Shown piece after piece: positions 53,669 through 64,000 of a stretch of 64,000 nucleotides of DNA. The stretch's first letter is position 1. The number at the start of each line of letters is the position of its first letter. The translations under genes were made by a program, and so were the position numbers. Origin of the DNA: Gari tellinella (lineage: Eukaryota > Mollusca > Bivalvia > Cardiida > Psammobiidae); NCBI GenBank assembly GCA_922989275.2, contig OV277861.1, positions 29,108,479-29,172,478 of the forward strand. The letters run 5' to 3'. Under the pieces are notes generated by a model. The model worked only from the letters and a program-made list of their open reading frames with translations, was not told the DNA's origin and did no database searches.

Positions 53669-54124
53669 GAAACGATATTCAAGAGAATCCATAAAATGAA
53701 AAAAAAAAGGCAATTTTTAATAATTATTGACGGTTCTTTTTAATCTGATTGGCAGATATTATTGGTCTGATCAGATGTCGGGTTACTTACCCGGCGTCGG
53801 ACCAAACTACAAACTGTTTGTCGCCCAGATTTGATTTGATCGTCAATTTATTAAAAAAATGTGTCATTTTCTACGTTTGATGACATATTTTGGAAATCTT
53901 TGGATTTTTCATGTCAACTTATGGCAGCCCTGCAAGTACATTGCTACATACCATACATTTTGAAATATCCGTTTTCCTCACCGTTGCTCTTACAGTGGGT
54001 TATCTACCCGTTTGTCCGTGTTATCGCAAGTACAACCTTGATAACTGTTTATCTTTAAGTTTACATGTAAAATAAGCCCTCTATAGCTGTTTATCTTAAG
54101 TTAACATGTAAAATATGCATACCC
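53669..54124. repeat. Decayed foldback plus half of a cagggctgccat element
   Basis: Core 'gatcagatgtcgggttactt acccggcgtcgg' at 53768-53799. 'tttggaaatctttggatttt tcatgtcaacttatggcagc cctg' at 53889-53933 is one arm of the 54752..55006 family. Confidence 0.5.
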
Positions 54125-54430
54125 GTTTAACTCTTAGCATGCTTGTAGTGAAACCATGACAACATTTGCAAACAAATTGGATCCGGCGTGTCATCATCAG
54201 GATCCAAATTGTTTGACACACTGTCCCTGTTTTGAAAAAAAAAAAAAAAAAATAATATATATATATATATATTATAAAAGATATATATATATATCCCTAA
54301 AACCCTGTTATGCAGATGCAGGTCAAAGGAAATGTAAATCGGCTTCATCCTTTCATTATCAATTTTATCATGAGGTTTTTACCCCTTCACCAGAATATTG
54401 TCGTCTGCTTTTGTATTGTTGTCTGCATTA
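54125..54430. repeat. Foldback remnant with A run and TA microsatellite
   Basis: Short core 'gcaaacaaattggatccggc gtgtcatcatcaggatccaa attgtttg' (54168-54216), then A run and (TA)n at 54235-54295, then the 'cagaatattgtcgtctgctt' arm. Confidence 0.6.
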
Positions 54431-54751
54431 TCGTTTCAAAGTTAAATTAACATAGGTAATTTCGAAACACGTGGCAAACAGTTTTGATCCTTATTGCGAA
54501 TCGTAAAATTGTTGGTCTGCTTGATGCCAATGTCAACCATGGCCTTTTTCGATAGTATAGCGCATTGTTAGGAGAATTTTGTTGAATAGACTAGTCAAAC
54601 CTGTGATCAAATACTAAGATCCTGGCGTCTCCACGAAAGACTATTCTGAGAATTCTCCATCAAAGCCTATGGTATGGCTAAAATCCTATGGTGAGACGAT
54701 TCAAATGAGTAGTCACATTATAGGTTTTGGTGTTTGCTGGAGACATAAATG

Positions 54752-55006
54752 CAGGGCTGCCATAAATTGACATGAAACATCCAAAGATTTCCAAATTTGC
54801 ATTTTTCAAGTGCGATTTTACGAATCGTACCTTTACCCCATCGCCTGTTTCTAGTTTTGGTGACCTGTGGCTGCTTAAAGCAGGCTGGAAGTAAAGCAGA
54901 ATGCGCCTTAAGGCGCATTCTACTTTACTTTCAGCCTGCTTAAAGTTACCATGTACTAGAGAAAAATCCGAAGATTTAGGAAAACTCCGGAGAAATGGCA
55001 GCCCTG
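54752..55006. mobile_element. MITE, 255 bp, cagggctgccat TIR with GCAGAATGCGCC core
   Basis: Same arms and length as 46203..46456. Core aggctggaagtaaagcagaa tgcgccttaaggcgcattct actttactttcagcctgc. Confidence 0.73.
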
Positions 55007-55074
55007 TAAATGAGGACATGCTGGGAACGTGCTGGACATTTTTGATGACATGTGAACTAGGCTAGTTTACTATA

Positions 55075-55314
55075 CAGCAGAGAAAACGTTATTCTTTCCC
55101 GTTTAAACGCAGACGAAACGCAAAACACTAAATTGTAGAAAATAACAACCTTTTGACATTGCCCACTATTTACATTAATCCAAGTGGCAAACAGTTTGGA
55201 GCTTAATTAGACGTCATGTTACCCGATGTCTGCTCTGGTTCTAAACTGTTGGCAATGGAAAAATAGTTTTAACGTAAACGCGTTTATTGGAAAGAATAAT
55301 GTCTTCTCCACTGT
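55075..55314. mobile_element. MITE, 240 bp, cagcagagaa / ttctccactg ends
   Basis: TA-flanked. Core gtttggagcttaattagacg tcatgttacccgatgtctgc tctggttctaaac, somewhat decayed. Confidence 0.66.
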
Positions 55315-56104
55315 ACCTCTTATCTTGGGATTCATGTGTAATACCGAAAACACTACATTTTGTCCATAATGTCACGTATTTGCGTCTTTTACAAACCGTG
55401 TATGTGTGAATAGTACGGAAATCAGAAATTAAGATTTATAGAACTGTAGAATTACCTGATAAGAGAATAAGTCGCTTCAGTCCTCAGTAACCAAGCCTTA
55501 AACAAGTGTTAGGTGTTTCATGTATACATATCAGCCAGCCACAGAGAATCATTCAATACCGTAAAAATCCTATATAACGTCCTAACTGTATAACATAACA
55601 ACAACTCTCTAAAATCTGGTGATAACTTAAAGAAGCATTACAATAAAGTAGAATGGATACTACAAAAGTTTTCTGCGTTACTCCCACCTTTCTTTAAGCA
55701 GCCACACGTTCTATTCAACGAAAAAAGGGCTTTATTAGTGGAGTTCTTATTTATATGTATATAAATTCATACCCGCGTATCTTATGGGGCCATTTAGATA
55801 ACCTTTAAAGGTTAACCTGATAAAGAGGATAAGGTATGCACCGGTCGAAATCTCACTGCGTGTTAAAACCTACCACCTATATAGCTCTCCATGTTTGGAG
55901 GTGATAATGTTCTACCACTACCCAGTTGAACGTGACCGGACTTGTATTTTCAAATAGGTAGCTCGGTGTCTAATCAAGAACGAAAGTTGGTACTTGGTTT
56001 GCCGTTTTGTAATTCAAACTACATGAACATTGAAAAACAAGAGGGCGATGATAGTAGTGATTCGCTCACCTGGTAGCACATGGCTATGGCCATGCATGGT
56101 GACA
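55315..56104. other. Intergenic stretch
   Basis: A very decayed CTCTCT-type MITE may span 55560-55740. At 56036 starts a truncated 'acaagagggcgatgatag' element head that resembles the head of 61250..62510. No genes. Confidence 0.4.
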
Positions 56105-56322
56105 TTAATCCATTTACGCCCAGTGGACTATTCCATGTTTATATATTGGATAAGTCCTTTTTTACCAAAGGGATGCCTGGTCTAACTTTTCATTTTCATT
56201 TTGTTTTATATTGTAATTCCTATCAGCAAACAGTGTAGACTCTGATCAGAATTGGCGTCTTATCAGAGTCTACACTGTTTGCCTATGTCCCATTTATGGG
56301 ATCGTGGGCATAAATGGGTTAA
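56105..56322. mobile_element. MITE of the 'cccatttacgcccagtgga' family, core tip deleted
   Basis: Ends 'ttaatccatttacgcccagt ggac' / 'gggatcgtgggcataaatgg gttaa'. Core gcaaacagtgtagactctga tcagaattggcgtcttatca gagtctacactgtttgc. Confidence 0.68.
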
Positions 56323-56987
56323 TTTTCAAATAACTATGGCTGGTTTAACTTAATCCTGCGTTTCCATATATGGTAGATACAGCTAGGGGGCATTGTATTT
56401 TTCTTAAACACATGTAGTCATATCTCTCATTTTATTTGCTTTTTAACGTTATCCGGCATGTGTAAACAGACTAGGTGCAGTGTTTTATTTTTGGTGTCTG
56501 ATAAAGATTCAAGCCGACAACCTATTGCATTGAATATATTTACTCTTGCATAAGCTAGAGTTTTAGTTCTTTTGCATACGATATTAAACTGAAAATTAAA
56601 TTCAAGACAAAATTTTTATAAGCAGAAGATATGACAGTAAATTATTATTTATTATGGCTTATTGATGTGCTATAATTAAAACATTGGTGATATGCTTTTT
56701 TCATTGAACCCCAAGTATATACATAGTGTCACACCAAATAATACAAGGCGTCTGAACAGAAATTCATGGTTGTAATTTAATAAAGCAAAAATTGCTTAAA
56801 TGCATGACCGATGCATCTAGTAGACCTTTATGTACCTTATTTTACTTGTCTCTAAACGCCCATTGTATTCCCTCCTTATGAACAGAAGCAACATTCATTT
56901 TCTGGTACTGTGGAGAATACCTTAGTAACGAAATGCAAACACAATGTTACATAGTGTAGAAACTGACATAGGATACGGATGCCCCAC
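56323..56987. other. Intergenic AT-rich stretch
   Basis: Nothing recognisable beyond short arm fragments. Confidence 0.45.
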
Positions 56988-57084
56988 GCCGGTGTAAAGA
57001 TGAAAAAAGTGACCCGGAGGACAACCTGTCACTGGAAATTGATTAAGCGATCCGGAAGGGGTCACTTTTCATTATTACACCGGC
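56988..57084. repeat. 97-bp foldback
   Basis: gccggtgtaaagatgaaaaa agtgacc mirrors ggtcacttttcattattaca ccggc, with inner gacccggag / gatccgga. Confidence 0.65.
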
Positions 57085-57840
57085 AACAAATTCAAAAGTA
57101 TTAAAGCATTAACAAAATGTTGAATGGAAACACTGAAAAGAAAATGTCATAGGGTGATATTAATTATTGCTGGAATTTATTACATTCGATCATTAAATTG
57201 TATGTGTTTGTTGTTATTTCCATTCCCTTTAATTCTCATAATCCCTATTCCAAATTAATAGTTTATAATCATTAACAGTCAAAGGGAACTAACCACTTCT
57301 TGCATGCTAGTTTTTAATCACGTGATATGTCATTCCGGTCACTTCGGCTATTATTGAAACAACGCCAAACTCAAACCTGGCCTGTATGATCTATTGATAT
57401 ACCTAAATCTACACTCAACATGTCGATGCATTACCGATCTAACGATCAGGAACAACAAATTGTTCGAAAATTCCCAAGTCCAAATTGTATAACGCTAAAA
57501 CATGATCCAACCGGAACCAAATTTGACCTTGACCTGCATATTCGCAAACTAGTATTGTATATATTTCAATTAATTGTAACAATGCATAGCTAAGATAGTG
57601 AGCGGAAGCCACAATTTATTTGAAATTTGCTAAGTCCAAGGCGCAAAACTCAACTAATTATTCGACCTGACCCAACACTAATTCTGCGCATCGCTACGAT
57701 TCATTTTTCTACCACATTGTGCATCAAAGATAATGAGAGGAAGTTAAATTGGCGACGGAAGGACAGAAGGACTGAATGATAGAGGGATGGAATAACAGAA
57801 TCGCTATATGCCCTGGTAATTACATGGGGGCGACATAAAA
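57085..57840. other. Intergenic stretch
   Basis: Includes a mollusc-repeat-like segment ('ccaaccggaaccaaatttga ccttgacctgcatattcgca') around 57420-57730. No gene found. Confidence 0.4.
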
Positions 57841-58240
57841 AGTCTAAGCATTTATCTGAAACTGAGAGGCAGACAGTTTCAACCTGAATAAAAGCCGGGT
57901 AACCAGGTGTCTGCTATTGAACCAGGCTGTATGCAATGAAAATCATTATTTTAGCGTAAACGCGAGTATTGAGAAAGGATAATGCCTTCTCCACTGTACA
58001 GTGACAGGAATATAGATAGAAACGATAATAAACGTTTTCCATCAAATTACCTTTTATGTCTTAAGACCAAACCTTATGACTATGAAAAGACTGGCACTCA
58101 GATATGCAAATGTATGTGTCGTTTCATAACAACGTTTTACGACAAATGTAATCGTAAGTCAAAACTTTAAAAAACATTTAATTTCTGATTTCTCTATCTA
58201 ATCCTGTCTTGTGACATCTCTTTGTTCAAACGATAAAAAA
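57841..58240. repeat. Decayed MITEs (cagtggagaa and gggcccg families)
   Basis: 'aaaagccgggtaaccaggtg tctgc' with right end 'gagaaaggataatgccttct ccactgta' (to ~57999), then 'cgtttcataacaacgtttta cgacaaatgtaatcgtaagt' and 'tctctatctaatcctgtctt gtgacatctctttg' (to ~58225). Confidence 0.5.
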
Positions 58241-58249
58241 CCCGCAACT

Positions 58250-58552
58250 CTTGGAACCTGATCAGACACCGGTGTCTGCTCTGATTCCAATCTGTATGCG
58301 ACTAACAGCCCTGAACTGTGCTAGCCTGTTTTTAGTTTTGAAAATAAATTGCTACTTAAAGCAGGTTGGAAGTAAAGAAGAATGCGCCCGAAGGCACATT
58401 CTGCTTTTCTTTCAGCCTGCTTTAAGATACTATTTGCTAAAAAAAAAATCTTATGAGACATATTCATGGCATATATAAATTGAAACTATTTTCTTCAGCG
58501 GAGGAATAAACTGAAAGCGCTAAAAGGCGCTTCTAATGGGGAAAGGGTAAAG
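58250..58552. mobile_element. Foldback element, GCAGAATGCGC family
   Basis: Stem taaagcaggttggaagtaaa gaagaatgcgcccgaaggca cattctgcttttctttcagc ctgctttaag; right arm 'cagcggaggaataaactgaa agcgctaaaaggcgcttcta atggggaaagggtaa'. Preceded by a small GACACCGGTGTC core at 58263. Confidence 0.62.
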
Positions 58553-59067
58553 CGTTTGGGCTGAGTTTGAGATTGTTTTCAAGCTTTTGATTGGTCAAAC
58601 GCTTTTATAACCATGGGACCAGTTCTTAGAGAACAAACGATCTATTTAGGAAAAATTACCTCTATACATTAATGATATGAAATTCAAAATACCGTTAAGA
58701 GCTGGAACGAAGAAAATACGCCAAAATCAAACTCTCTCATCAACATCGACATACCAAATGACACAATAGCTAGTTAATATTAGGAAACGCTGTATCGACC
58801 GAGGTGTTCCGATTGCACCAATATTAGATCCGCTCTGTTGCGATTGGCGCTTATAAGACTGCAGACCGTTAAAGTACATTGCAAACATTCGTTTCTATCG
58901 ATAAAATGCAGAGTAAGTTATAGGTTCCGAACACGCATACTTCAGAGAGTGGAAAGTCTATTTGAACGCTAATTTAGTTATTGGCCTGAAAGTGGCTCTA
59001 CCAAGGAACACATTATTGGATATCTATGATAAAATAGACCAAATTTCACATCATCACATGGTCTCTT
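58553..59067. other. Intergenic stretch
   Basis: No gene or element boundary recognised, apart from 'gattgttttcaagcttttga ttggtcaaacgc' which echoes 741..832. Confidence 0.4.
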
Positions 59068-59267
59068 TAACTCTTTCACTCTCAATGACGGCACAAAAGG
59101 TGCAAACAGTTTGGTTCCCGATCAGACGCCGCGTTACGCGGCGTCTGATCTGGATCCAAACTGATTGACACTCATATCGTTATTAATTAAGTCAAACAAA
59201 CTTAACTCTAACTTTGAAACGTGTCTTGCAAACAGTACTGAAGCAGACGACAATAAAAGGTTAACCT
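59068..59267. mobile_element. MITE with GCCGCGTTACGCGGC core
   Basis: Ends taactctttcactctcaatg...gacaataaaaggttaa. Core gcaaacagtttggttcccga tcagacgccgcgttacgcgg cgtctgatctggatccaaac, nearly perfect. Confidence 0.68.
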
Positions 59268-60430
59268 TTTTGGCTCGGACGAGCCTATATCGAATGCTAA
59301 AGTATACCATGGGTGCGAGTCTAGCTCCCCCTACAAACAAATTCTGTCATACGGTGTTTTACCAATGCTATCTAACGGAGCTTCAGTTGCTGGGTACGTC
59401 ACTATTAGATAAACCGTGTAGCAGCACTGAGTTAAACTCAGGATCTTTAGTCTGTATCTGTGGTGATTTAAACACCGTATTTACTCATTTGTACTAAACA
59501 TTCACCTAGTAGTCATAGCAGACGATGCATTATAAGACATGCACATTACAAAATTCTTTAGGGTCTTTAAGCGCTGCAGGTTACTGCTTAATACATGGCA
59601 ATGGTAATGCAGAAACTCCATAATTAGCTTTCTGCATTACTTTGTTCTACATTAAACTGAAAGTCCGAGCCTGCAGTACTGCAGTACTTTGATTCTCAAT
59701 AAAAGTCCATTTGAGCACCACTGGCTACTCATCCACATAAGTGCCAGAATTCAATATTTTGTCACTGTATTGAATACATGTGACAACGTAAAACAAGATG
59801 AACGTAAAGCAGAAAGCTCTTAAATGAGCTTTCTGTTTTAGTTTCATTTTGCTTTAAGCAACAACTTGCCTTACACCTTGTTTGAATATGTGATTTACTC
59901 TGATGCCTGTGGATTAAGGGGTTAAATATTTTATCGATATTGGCCAATTCATGATAAATTGTTGTAAACGGATATGTAAGAATGCAGACAAGCTGCCGAA
60001 TAACACGGTGTCTCATTTCGATCAAAACTATTTGGCATTCTGGTGAGTGTTTGTAATTAAATGTAAACAACTGCTAGACATGTTGAAGACGAATTATTTA
60101 GTAGACGTGACAAGGCTGACGATAGACCCCCCTCACCGCTATGACGTCATCTGTTTTAAACAGTTTGCGTCTGCATTTAGTTCTCAAAATCAAATTTGAG
60201 ATATTTGAGATTAGAGATTGAATACCAAAATATTTTGTATATGCAAAAAAGAGAGAGAAAATGTTCCAGTAAAAGCATTGGTTCGTATTATCGTACTATA
60301 CATTCTGCATTAAAGAAATACGATTGTTTGAAATTCATCTTCAAGAAAATCACTGAAACTTTTTCTCTCTATCGCTCTTTCTATTTCGATCTAAGACGGT
60401 GTAGATCTTTGCTTTGAACTTTACTACATA
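59268..60430. other. Intergenic stretch with partial foldbacks
   Basis: 'acgtaaagcagaaagctctt aaatgagctttctgttttag' (59801-59840) and a decayed core at 59985-60035. A 110-codon frame at 59165 has no recognisable domain. Confidence 0.42.
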
Positions 60431-60768
60431 CAGTGTTCCCCCCATACAACGGCCCTCTCAACAACAACCCCTTCCAAACGACCATGGCCACAGTTCCGTA
60501 AACAAGACAATTCAATCCAACATATTATCGGCTGCAATGTCGTCTGATTAAAACTGTCGTCTGCTGTTTATATCAAAGTTACGTAATGGTCATTTTAACA
60601 GAAAAAACTTAATGACGAGTGTCAAACAGCTTGAAACGAGATCAGACGCCGCGCATCTAGATTCAAGCTGTTTGCAAATGTATACCAATTTCCCTCCCTA
60701 TAACGACTCCCTCCGACCAACACACATTTTTGTATCTCATACGGTGTCGATGTAGAAAGGGAGCGCTT
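60431..60768. mobile_element. MITE, cagtgttccc family, core tip deleted
   Basis: Left end cagtgttccccccatacaac ggccctctc after TA, right end 'gatgtagaaagggagcgctt' before ta. Core aacagcttgaaacgagatca gacgccgcgcatctagattc aagctgtttgc lost its right stem. Confidence 0.62.
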
Positions 60769-61104
60769 TACAATTCAAATAGGATAAAATGTACCATTAG
60801 ATAAGAATGTCTCGGGAGTTATTCACAATTTTAGAGGGGACACCTTTTTTTTTTTTTTTTTTAGCTTTTTCCGCTTTTTTGTTCGATCCCGACCAAGCCT
60901 TATATCGTTCTTTTAAATACGCGTTTAATAGGCGCCCGGTGTACATTTACAAAAACTATTTAAGGCCAAAGTTGGTTTTCAGTCTCTTTAAGTAAATAGA
61001 AACATGTGTCAAACAATTTCGGTTCTCTACGTCTGAGCAAGATCCAGACTTTGCAAACAACCATTGCTTTCGGGGTAAGGCACTGAATGGGTAAAACCCT
61101 TGTT

Positions 61105-61249
61105 TTAACCCATTTGTGCCCACGATCCCATATATGGGACAAAGGCACACAGTGTAGACGTTGATCAGAGTTTACACTGTTTGCAGATAGCAAATTCAAT
61201 ATAAAACAAAATGATAATGAAAATGTTGACCAGGCATCCTTTTGATAAA
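61105..61249. mobile_element. MITE of the cccatttgtgcccacgatcc family, left part, interrupted
   Basis: Starts ttaacccatttgtgcccacg atcccatatatgggac and runs through the core gtgtagacgttgatcagagt ttacactgtttgc to 'ttttgataaa', where another element is inserted. The missing right part resumes at 62511. Confidence 0.68.
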
Positions 61250-62510
61250 CAAGAGCCCCACGGGGCATATTTGCTCACCTGAGAATAGCTGGAAAAACAG
61301 AGATATTGATTTATGTCCAGGACTGACCTAGATATGCAACAGACCGGAACAATTTGAACAAAATATGTAAAGTAAATTTAAAAGTGTCACCATACAGAAT
61401 ATAAAAGCTCTGGCCATATTAGAGTCAGAAAAGAGGACGTTTGAAATTTTCTCTATATAACTCTATGTAAAACGGTGACCCCCGGGGCAGGGCCAATTTT
61501 GACCCTAGGGGCATAATTTGAACAAACTTAATAGAGGACCTGTAGTCGATGATATGTGCCATATGTCTAAGCTCTGGCCCTTGTAGTTTTAGACAAGAAG
61601 ATTTTTTAAGTTTTCATTGAAAAAATCTATTTTTAGCTGCTGTGACCTAGTAATGCAACGGACCAGAACCATTTGTACAATTTTGGTATAGGACATCTAG
61701 AAGTGTCACCATGCCAAATATCAAAGCTCTGGCCATATTGGTTTCAGAGAAGAAGACGTTTGAAAATTTCATTATATAACTCTATGTAAAACTGTGACCC
61801 CCGGGGCGGGGCCAATTTTGACCCCAGGGGCATAATTTGAACAAACTTGATAGAGGACCTGTTGATGATGCTATGTGCCAAATATCTAAGCTCTGGCCCT
61901 TGTAGTTTCAGACAAGAAGATTTTTTAAGTTTTCATTGAAAAAAAATCTATTTTTAGCTGCTGTGACCTAGTAATGCAACGGACCAGAACCATTTGAACA
62001 ATTTTGGTAAAGGACATCTAGAAGTGTCACCATGCCAAATATCAAAGCTCTGGCCACATTGGTTTTAGAGAAGAAGACGTTTGAAAATTTCACTATATAA
62101 CTCTATGTAAAACTGTGACCCCCGGGGCGGGGCCAATTTTGACCCCAGGGGCATAATTTGACCAAACTTGATAGAGGACCTGTTGATGATGCTATGTGCC
62201 AAATATCTAAGCTCTGGCCCTTACAGTTTTTGACAAGAAGATTTTTTAAGATTTCCTTATTTTTTCTCTTTGGTTGCCATGGCAACCAGAGTTCTGCATT
62301 GTTTTTAATTCTTTGAACAAATTGAAAGAGCTTGGCCCAAGGAACATTTCTGTAAAGTTTCGTTGAATTCTGTCAAGCCGTATAGGAGGAGATGTCATTA
62401 GAAGCAATTGTTAACGACGACGCACGACGGACGACGCACGACGCACGACGACGGACGCCGGACACAGGGCCATCCCAATAGTTCACCTTGAGCCTTTGGC
62501 TCAGGTGAGC
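61250..62510 (+). mobile_element. 1.26-kb mollusc-type repeat inserted into a MITE
   Basis: Begins caagagccccacggggcata tttgctcacctgag and ends ctcaggtgagc, so gctcacctgag is inverted at the two ends. The flanking 'taaa' is duplicated. Inside are three diverged ~330-bp units with 'tgacctagtaatgcaacgga', 'atatcaaagctctggccata', 'tgacccccggggcggggcca', 'ttttgaccccaggggcataa' and 'tctaagctctggcccttgta'. A CG-rich 'cgacgcacgacggacgacgc' patch precedes the end. No coding frame. Confidence 0.72.
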
Positions 62511-62690
62511 TAAAAATGGACTAATCCAATATATAAACATGGAAGAATACACTGGGCGTAAATAATTATCATAATTATATGTATGTAGCAACTGTGTACT
62601 GATAAGCCGATGGCTTTATTACTGAATAAAGTATCTATAAACATGGAAAAATCCACTAGGCGTAAATGGGTTAAACTGGTCCGGATGTAA
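62511..62690. repeat. Right part of the interrupted MITE plus an extra partial copy
   Basis: 'taaaaatggactaatccaat atataaacatgg..actgggcg taaata' continues the element broken at 61249. A second 'aaacatggaaaaatccacta ggcgtaaatgggttaa' tail follows at 62638-62674. Confidence 0.6.
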
Positions 62691-63126
62691 GTTTGGAATG
62701 AATGGTGTTTTACGGGCCTTCGACACAAGATGTTAATTTAGAGCAGAATTATGTGGACTGTACCCATATCATAGAAGTTGGAATTGGTTCTTGCAAAAGC
62801 TGTTCATATTCTTAGATAACTTGAATAAAAATTACTAAAGCAAACAGTACAGACTCCTATCAGATGATTTGACTTAACTGGGAATTAGGAGTGTACATTT
62901 ACAGTCTTAGGGTAAATGAATTAAATAAAATTAAACGCAAACTCTTAGACACGACTCCAATGAGTATGTACATCACATCATTTGTTAAAGATATAAAATG
63001 TATTTTAAAACAATCCCTTATCAGGAACCATCTTGGTTGCCTAAATATTCAACTCGATGTTAGGACCTTGGTTACCTCATACAGTGGTTGTAATGTTTTA
63101 TTGTGTACATTGTATAGTGTCATGTA
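62691..63126. other. Intergenic stretch
   Basis: A 110-codon open frame at 62891 has no domain signature. Nothing else was seen. Confidence 0.4.
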
Positions 63127-63373
63127 CAGTGGATATTATGTTATGCTTTCCCGTTTAAACGCAAACGAAACGCAAACGCATTGTAATAAAATGCAGAAAA
63201 TGATTATTGTTTCACAATTCTGAATATTTATTTTAACCTGGATAGCAAACAATTTGGAGCCTAATCAGACGCCGGGTTACCCAGCGTCTGATTAGGCTCC
63301 AAACTGTTTGCAATTGAAATAATTATTTTAGCGGAAACGCGTTTATTGGAAAAGAATAACGTTTTCTCCATTG
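63127..63373. mobile_element. MITE, 247 bp, cagtgga family, perfect core
   Basis: TA-flanked. Left 'cagtggatattatgttatgc tttcccg', right 'ggaaaagaataacgttttct ccattg'. Core gcaaacaatttggagcctaa tcagacgccgggttacccag cgtctgattaggctccaaac. Confidence 0.72.
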
Positions 63374-64000
63374 TAAGTCGCGATGCGGCTGGATGTTTAT
63401 GTTAAATGTGTATAACCTACGAAAATATTGTAAATATTAACATGATATAAACTATTTATCTGTCTGTCTGTCTGTCTGTCTGTATTTCCGCATTACTTGT
63501 GTCCTGCGTTCAGCAGTCGTATATCACATGATCGATTTATATATATAGCTTTGTTTAAGGGCTGATAAACAATTTGGGAAGTATGATATGCATATAAATG
63601 TGACCAAAACTGTTGTCCATAAAACTCTATTCACCCTATGATTACAAATGCAGTCGAGCCTGGATATCTCCAACTTACTTTAAAAGTCGAAGGTATTTCA
63701 AAGTGTATGTAAGACATAAGCGATGTTGAATTTCTTCTGAAGGTTTGCGATTTCAACTTTAACGACTTCGAGTTGTGAGTGTTTAACTGTATATTTAATG
63801 TATAGTTTATAACATCGAGTACACTAGTTTCAGAAAAATGTAATTTTGTATTTAGATTTCCCCTCACTTCATGTTTTCCTAGCAATGGTTACAAAAAATT
63901 CAGTTCACGACAACGCAGCAGGATCAAGGCAACAGTGACAAGCCTTGAAAAACAGAATACGTAAAACATATATGTTCACCTCACTACTAACTACATGTAG
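63374..64000. repeat. Intergenic stretch with (TGTC)n and a decayed MITE
   Basis: (TGTC)n at ~63457-63482. 'cagtcgagcctggatatctc caact' ... 'acttcgagttgtgagtgttt aactg' at ~63651-63790 is a decayed relative of 2471..2663. No gene recognised to the window end. Confidence 0.5.

Noticed and set aside
59165..59497. 110-codon frame near the GCCGCGTTACGCGGC element
   Set aside because: Starts inside a MITE arm and shows no recognisable domain.

Overview
This is eukaryotic nuclear DNA from an AT-rich, intron-rich and very repeat-rich invertebrate genome. A bivalve mollusc is the best guess. The clues are hundreds of bases of mollusc-type 'GACCCCCGGGGC' and 'CATAACTTTAGAAC' repeats, swarms of small palindromic elements, a C-type-lectin/PAN membrane protein, and a Penelope-type GIY-YIG fragment. 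A dreissenid-like heterodont is possible, but that rests on recollection of repeat style only.

Two protein-coding genes can be supported. Gene 1 (+ strand, 472..27383, 5' end outside the window) has four exons whose splice phases all agree. Two exons make a C-type lectin domain (472..640 and 1607..1833), one makes a PAN/apple-like module (24773..25027), and a last exon (26845..27383) makes a Ser/Thr/Pro-rich stalk, a transmembrane helix and a short tail. Each module is bounded by phase-1 introns, the classic exon-shuffling layout. Gene 2 (- strand, 40298..36138) is a FKRP/LicD-type protein with a GT-A-like region followed by a LicD-like nucleotidyl/phospho-sugar transferase region. A short first coding exon (40171..40278) supplies the ATG and a signal-anchor helix and splices in phase 0 to the long terminal exon, giving a 614-residue type II Golgi/ER protein.

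The 22.9-kb third intron of gene 1 (1834..24772) contains a ~1.3-kb terminal-inverted-repeat element with a perfect 10-bp flanking duplication (6718..8026). It also holds a ~9-kb degenerate TCTG/TCTC tract (8957..17945) whose long open frames are artefacts. That tract includes a 2316-bp near-identical tandem duplication, each copy carrying a Penelope-like endonuclease fragment. A ~2.65-kb minisatellite of ~20-bp units follows (17946..20610).

The rest (27384..36130 and 40300..64000) is intergenic or intronic DNA packed with small foldback elements. They fall into families defined by their outer arms. Several different arm families carry the same central hairpin core, and the core's stem bases differ between families in a mostly compensated way that keeps the hairpin intact. 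This modular arm/core architecture is the most unusual signal in the window. LINE fragments (4380..4650 and 40597..41350), tRNA-like sequences, a CGG-rich foldback element (48842..49523) and nested insertions complete the picture.
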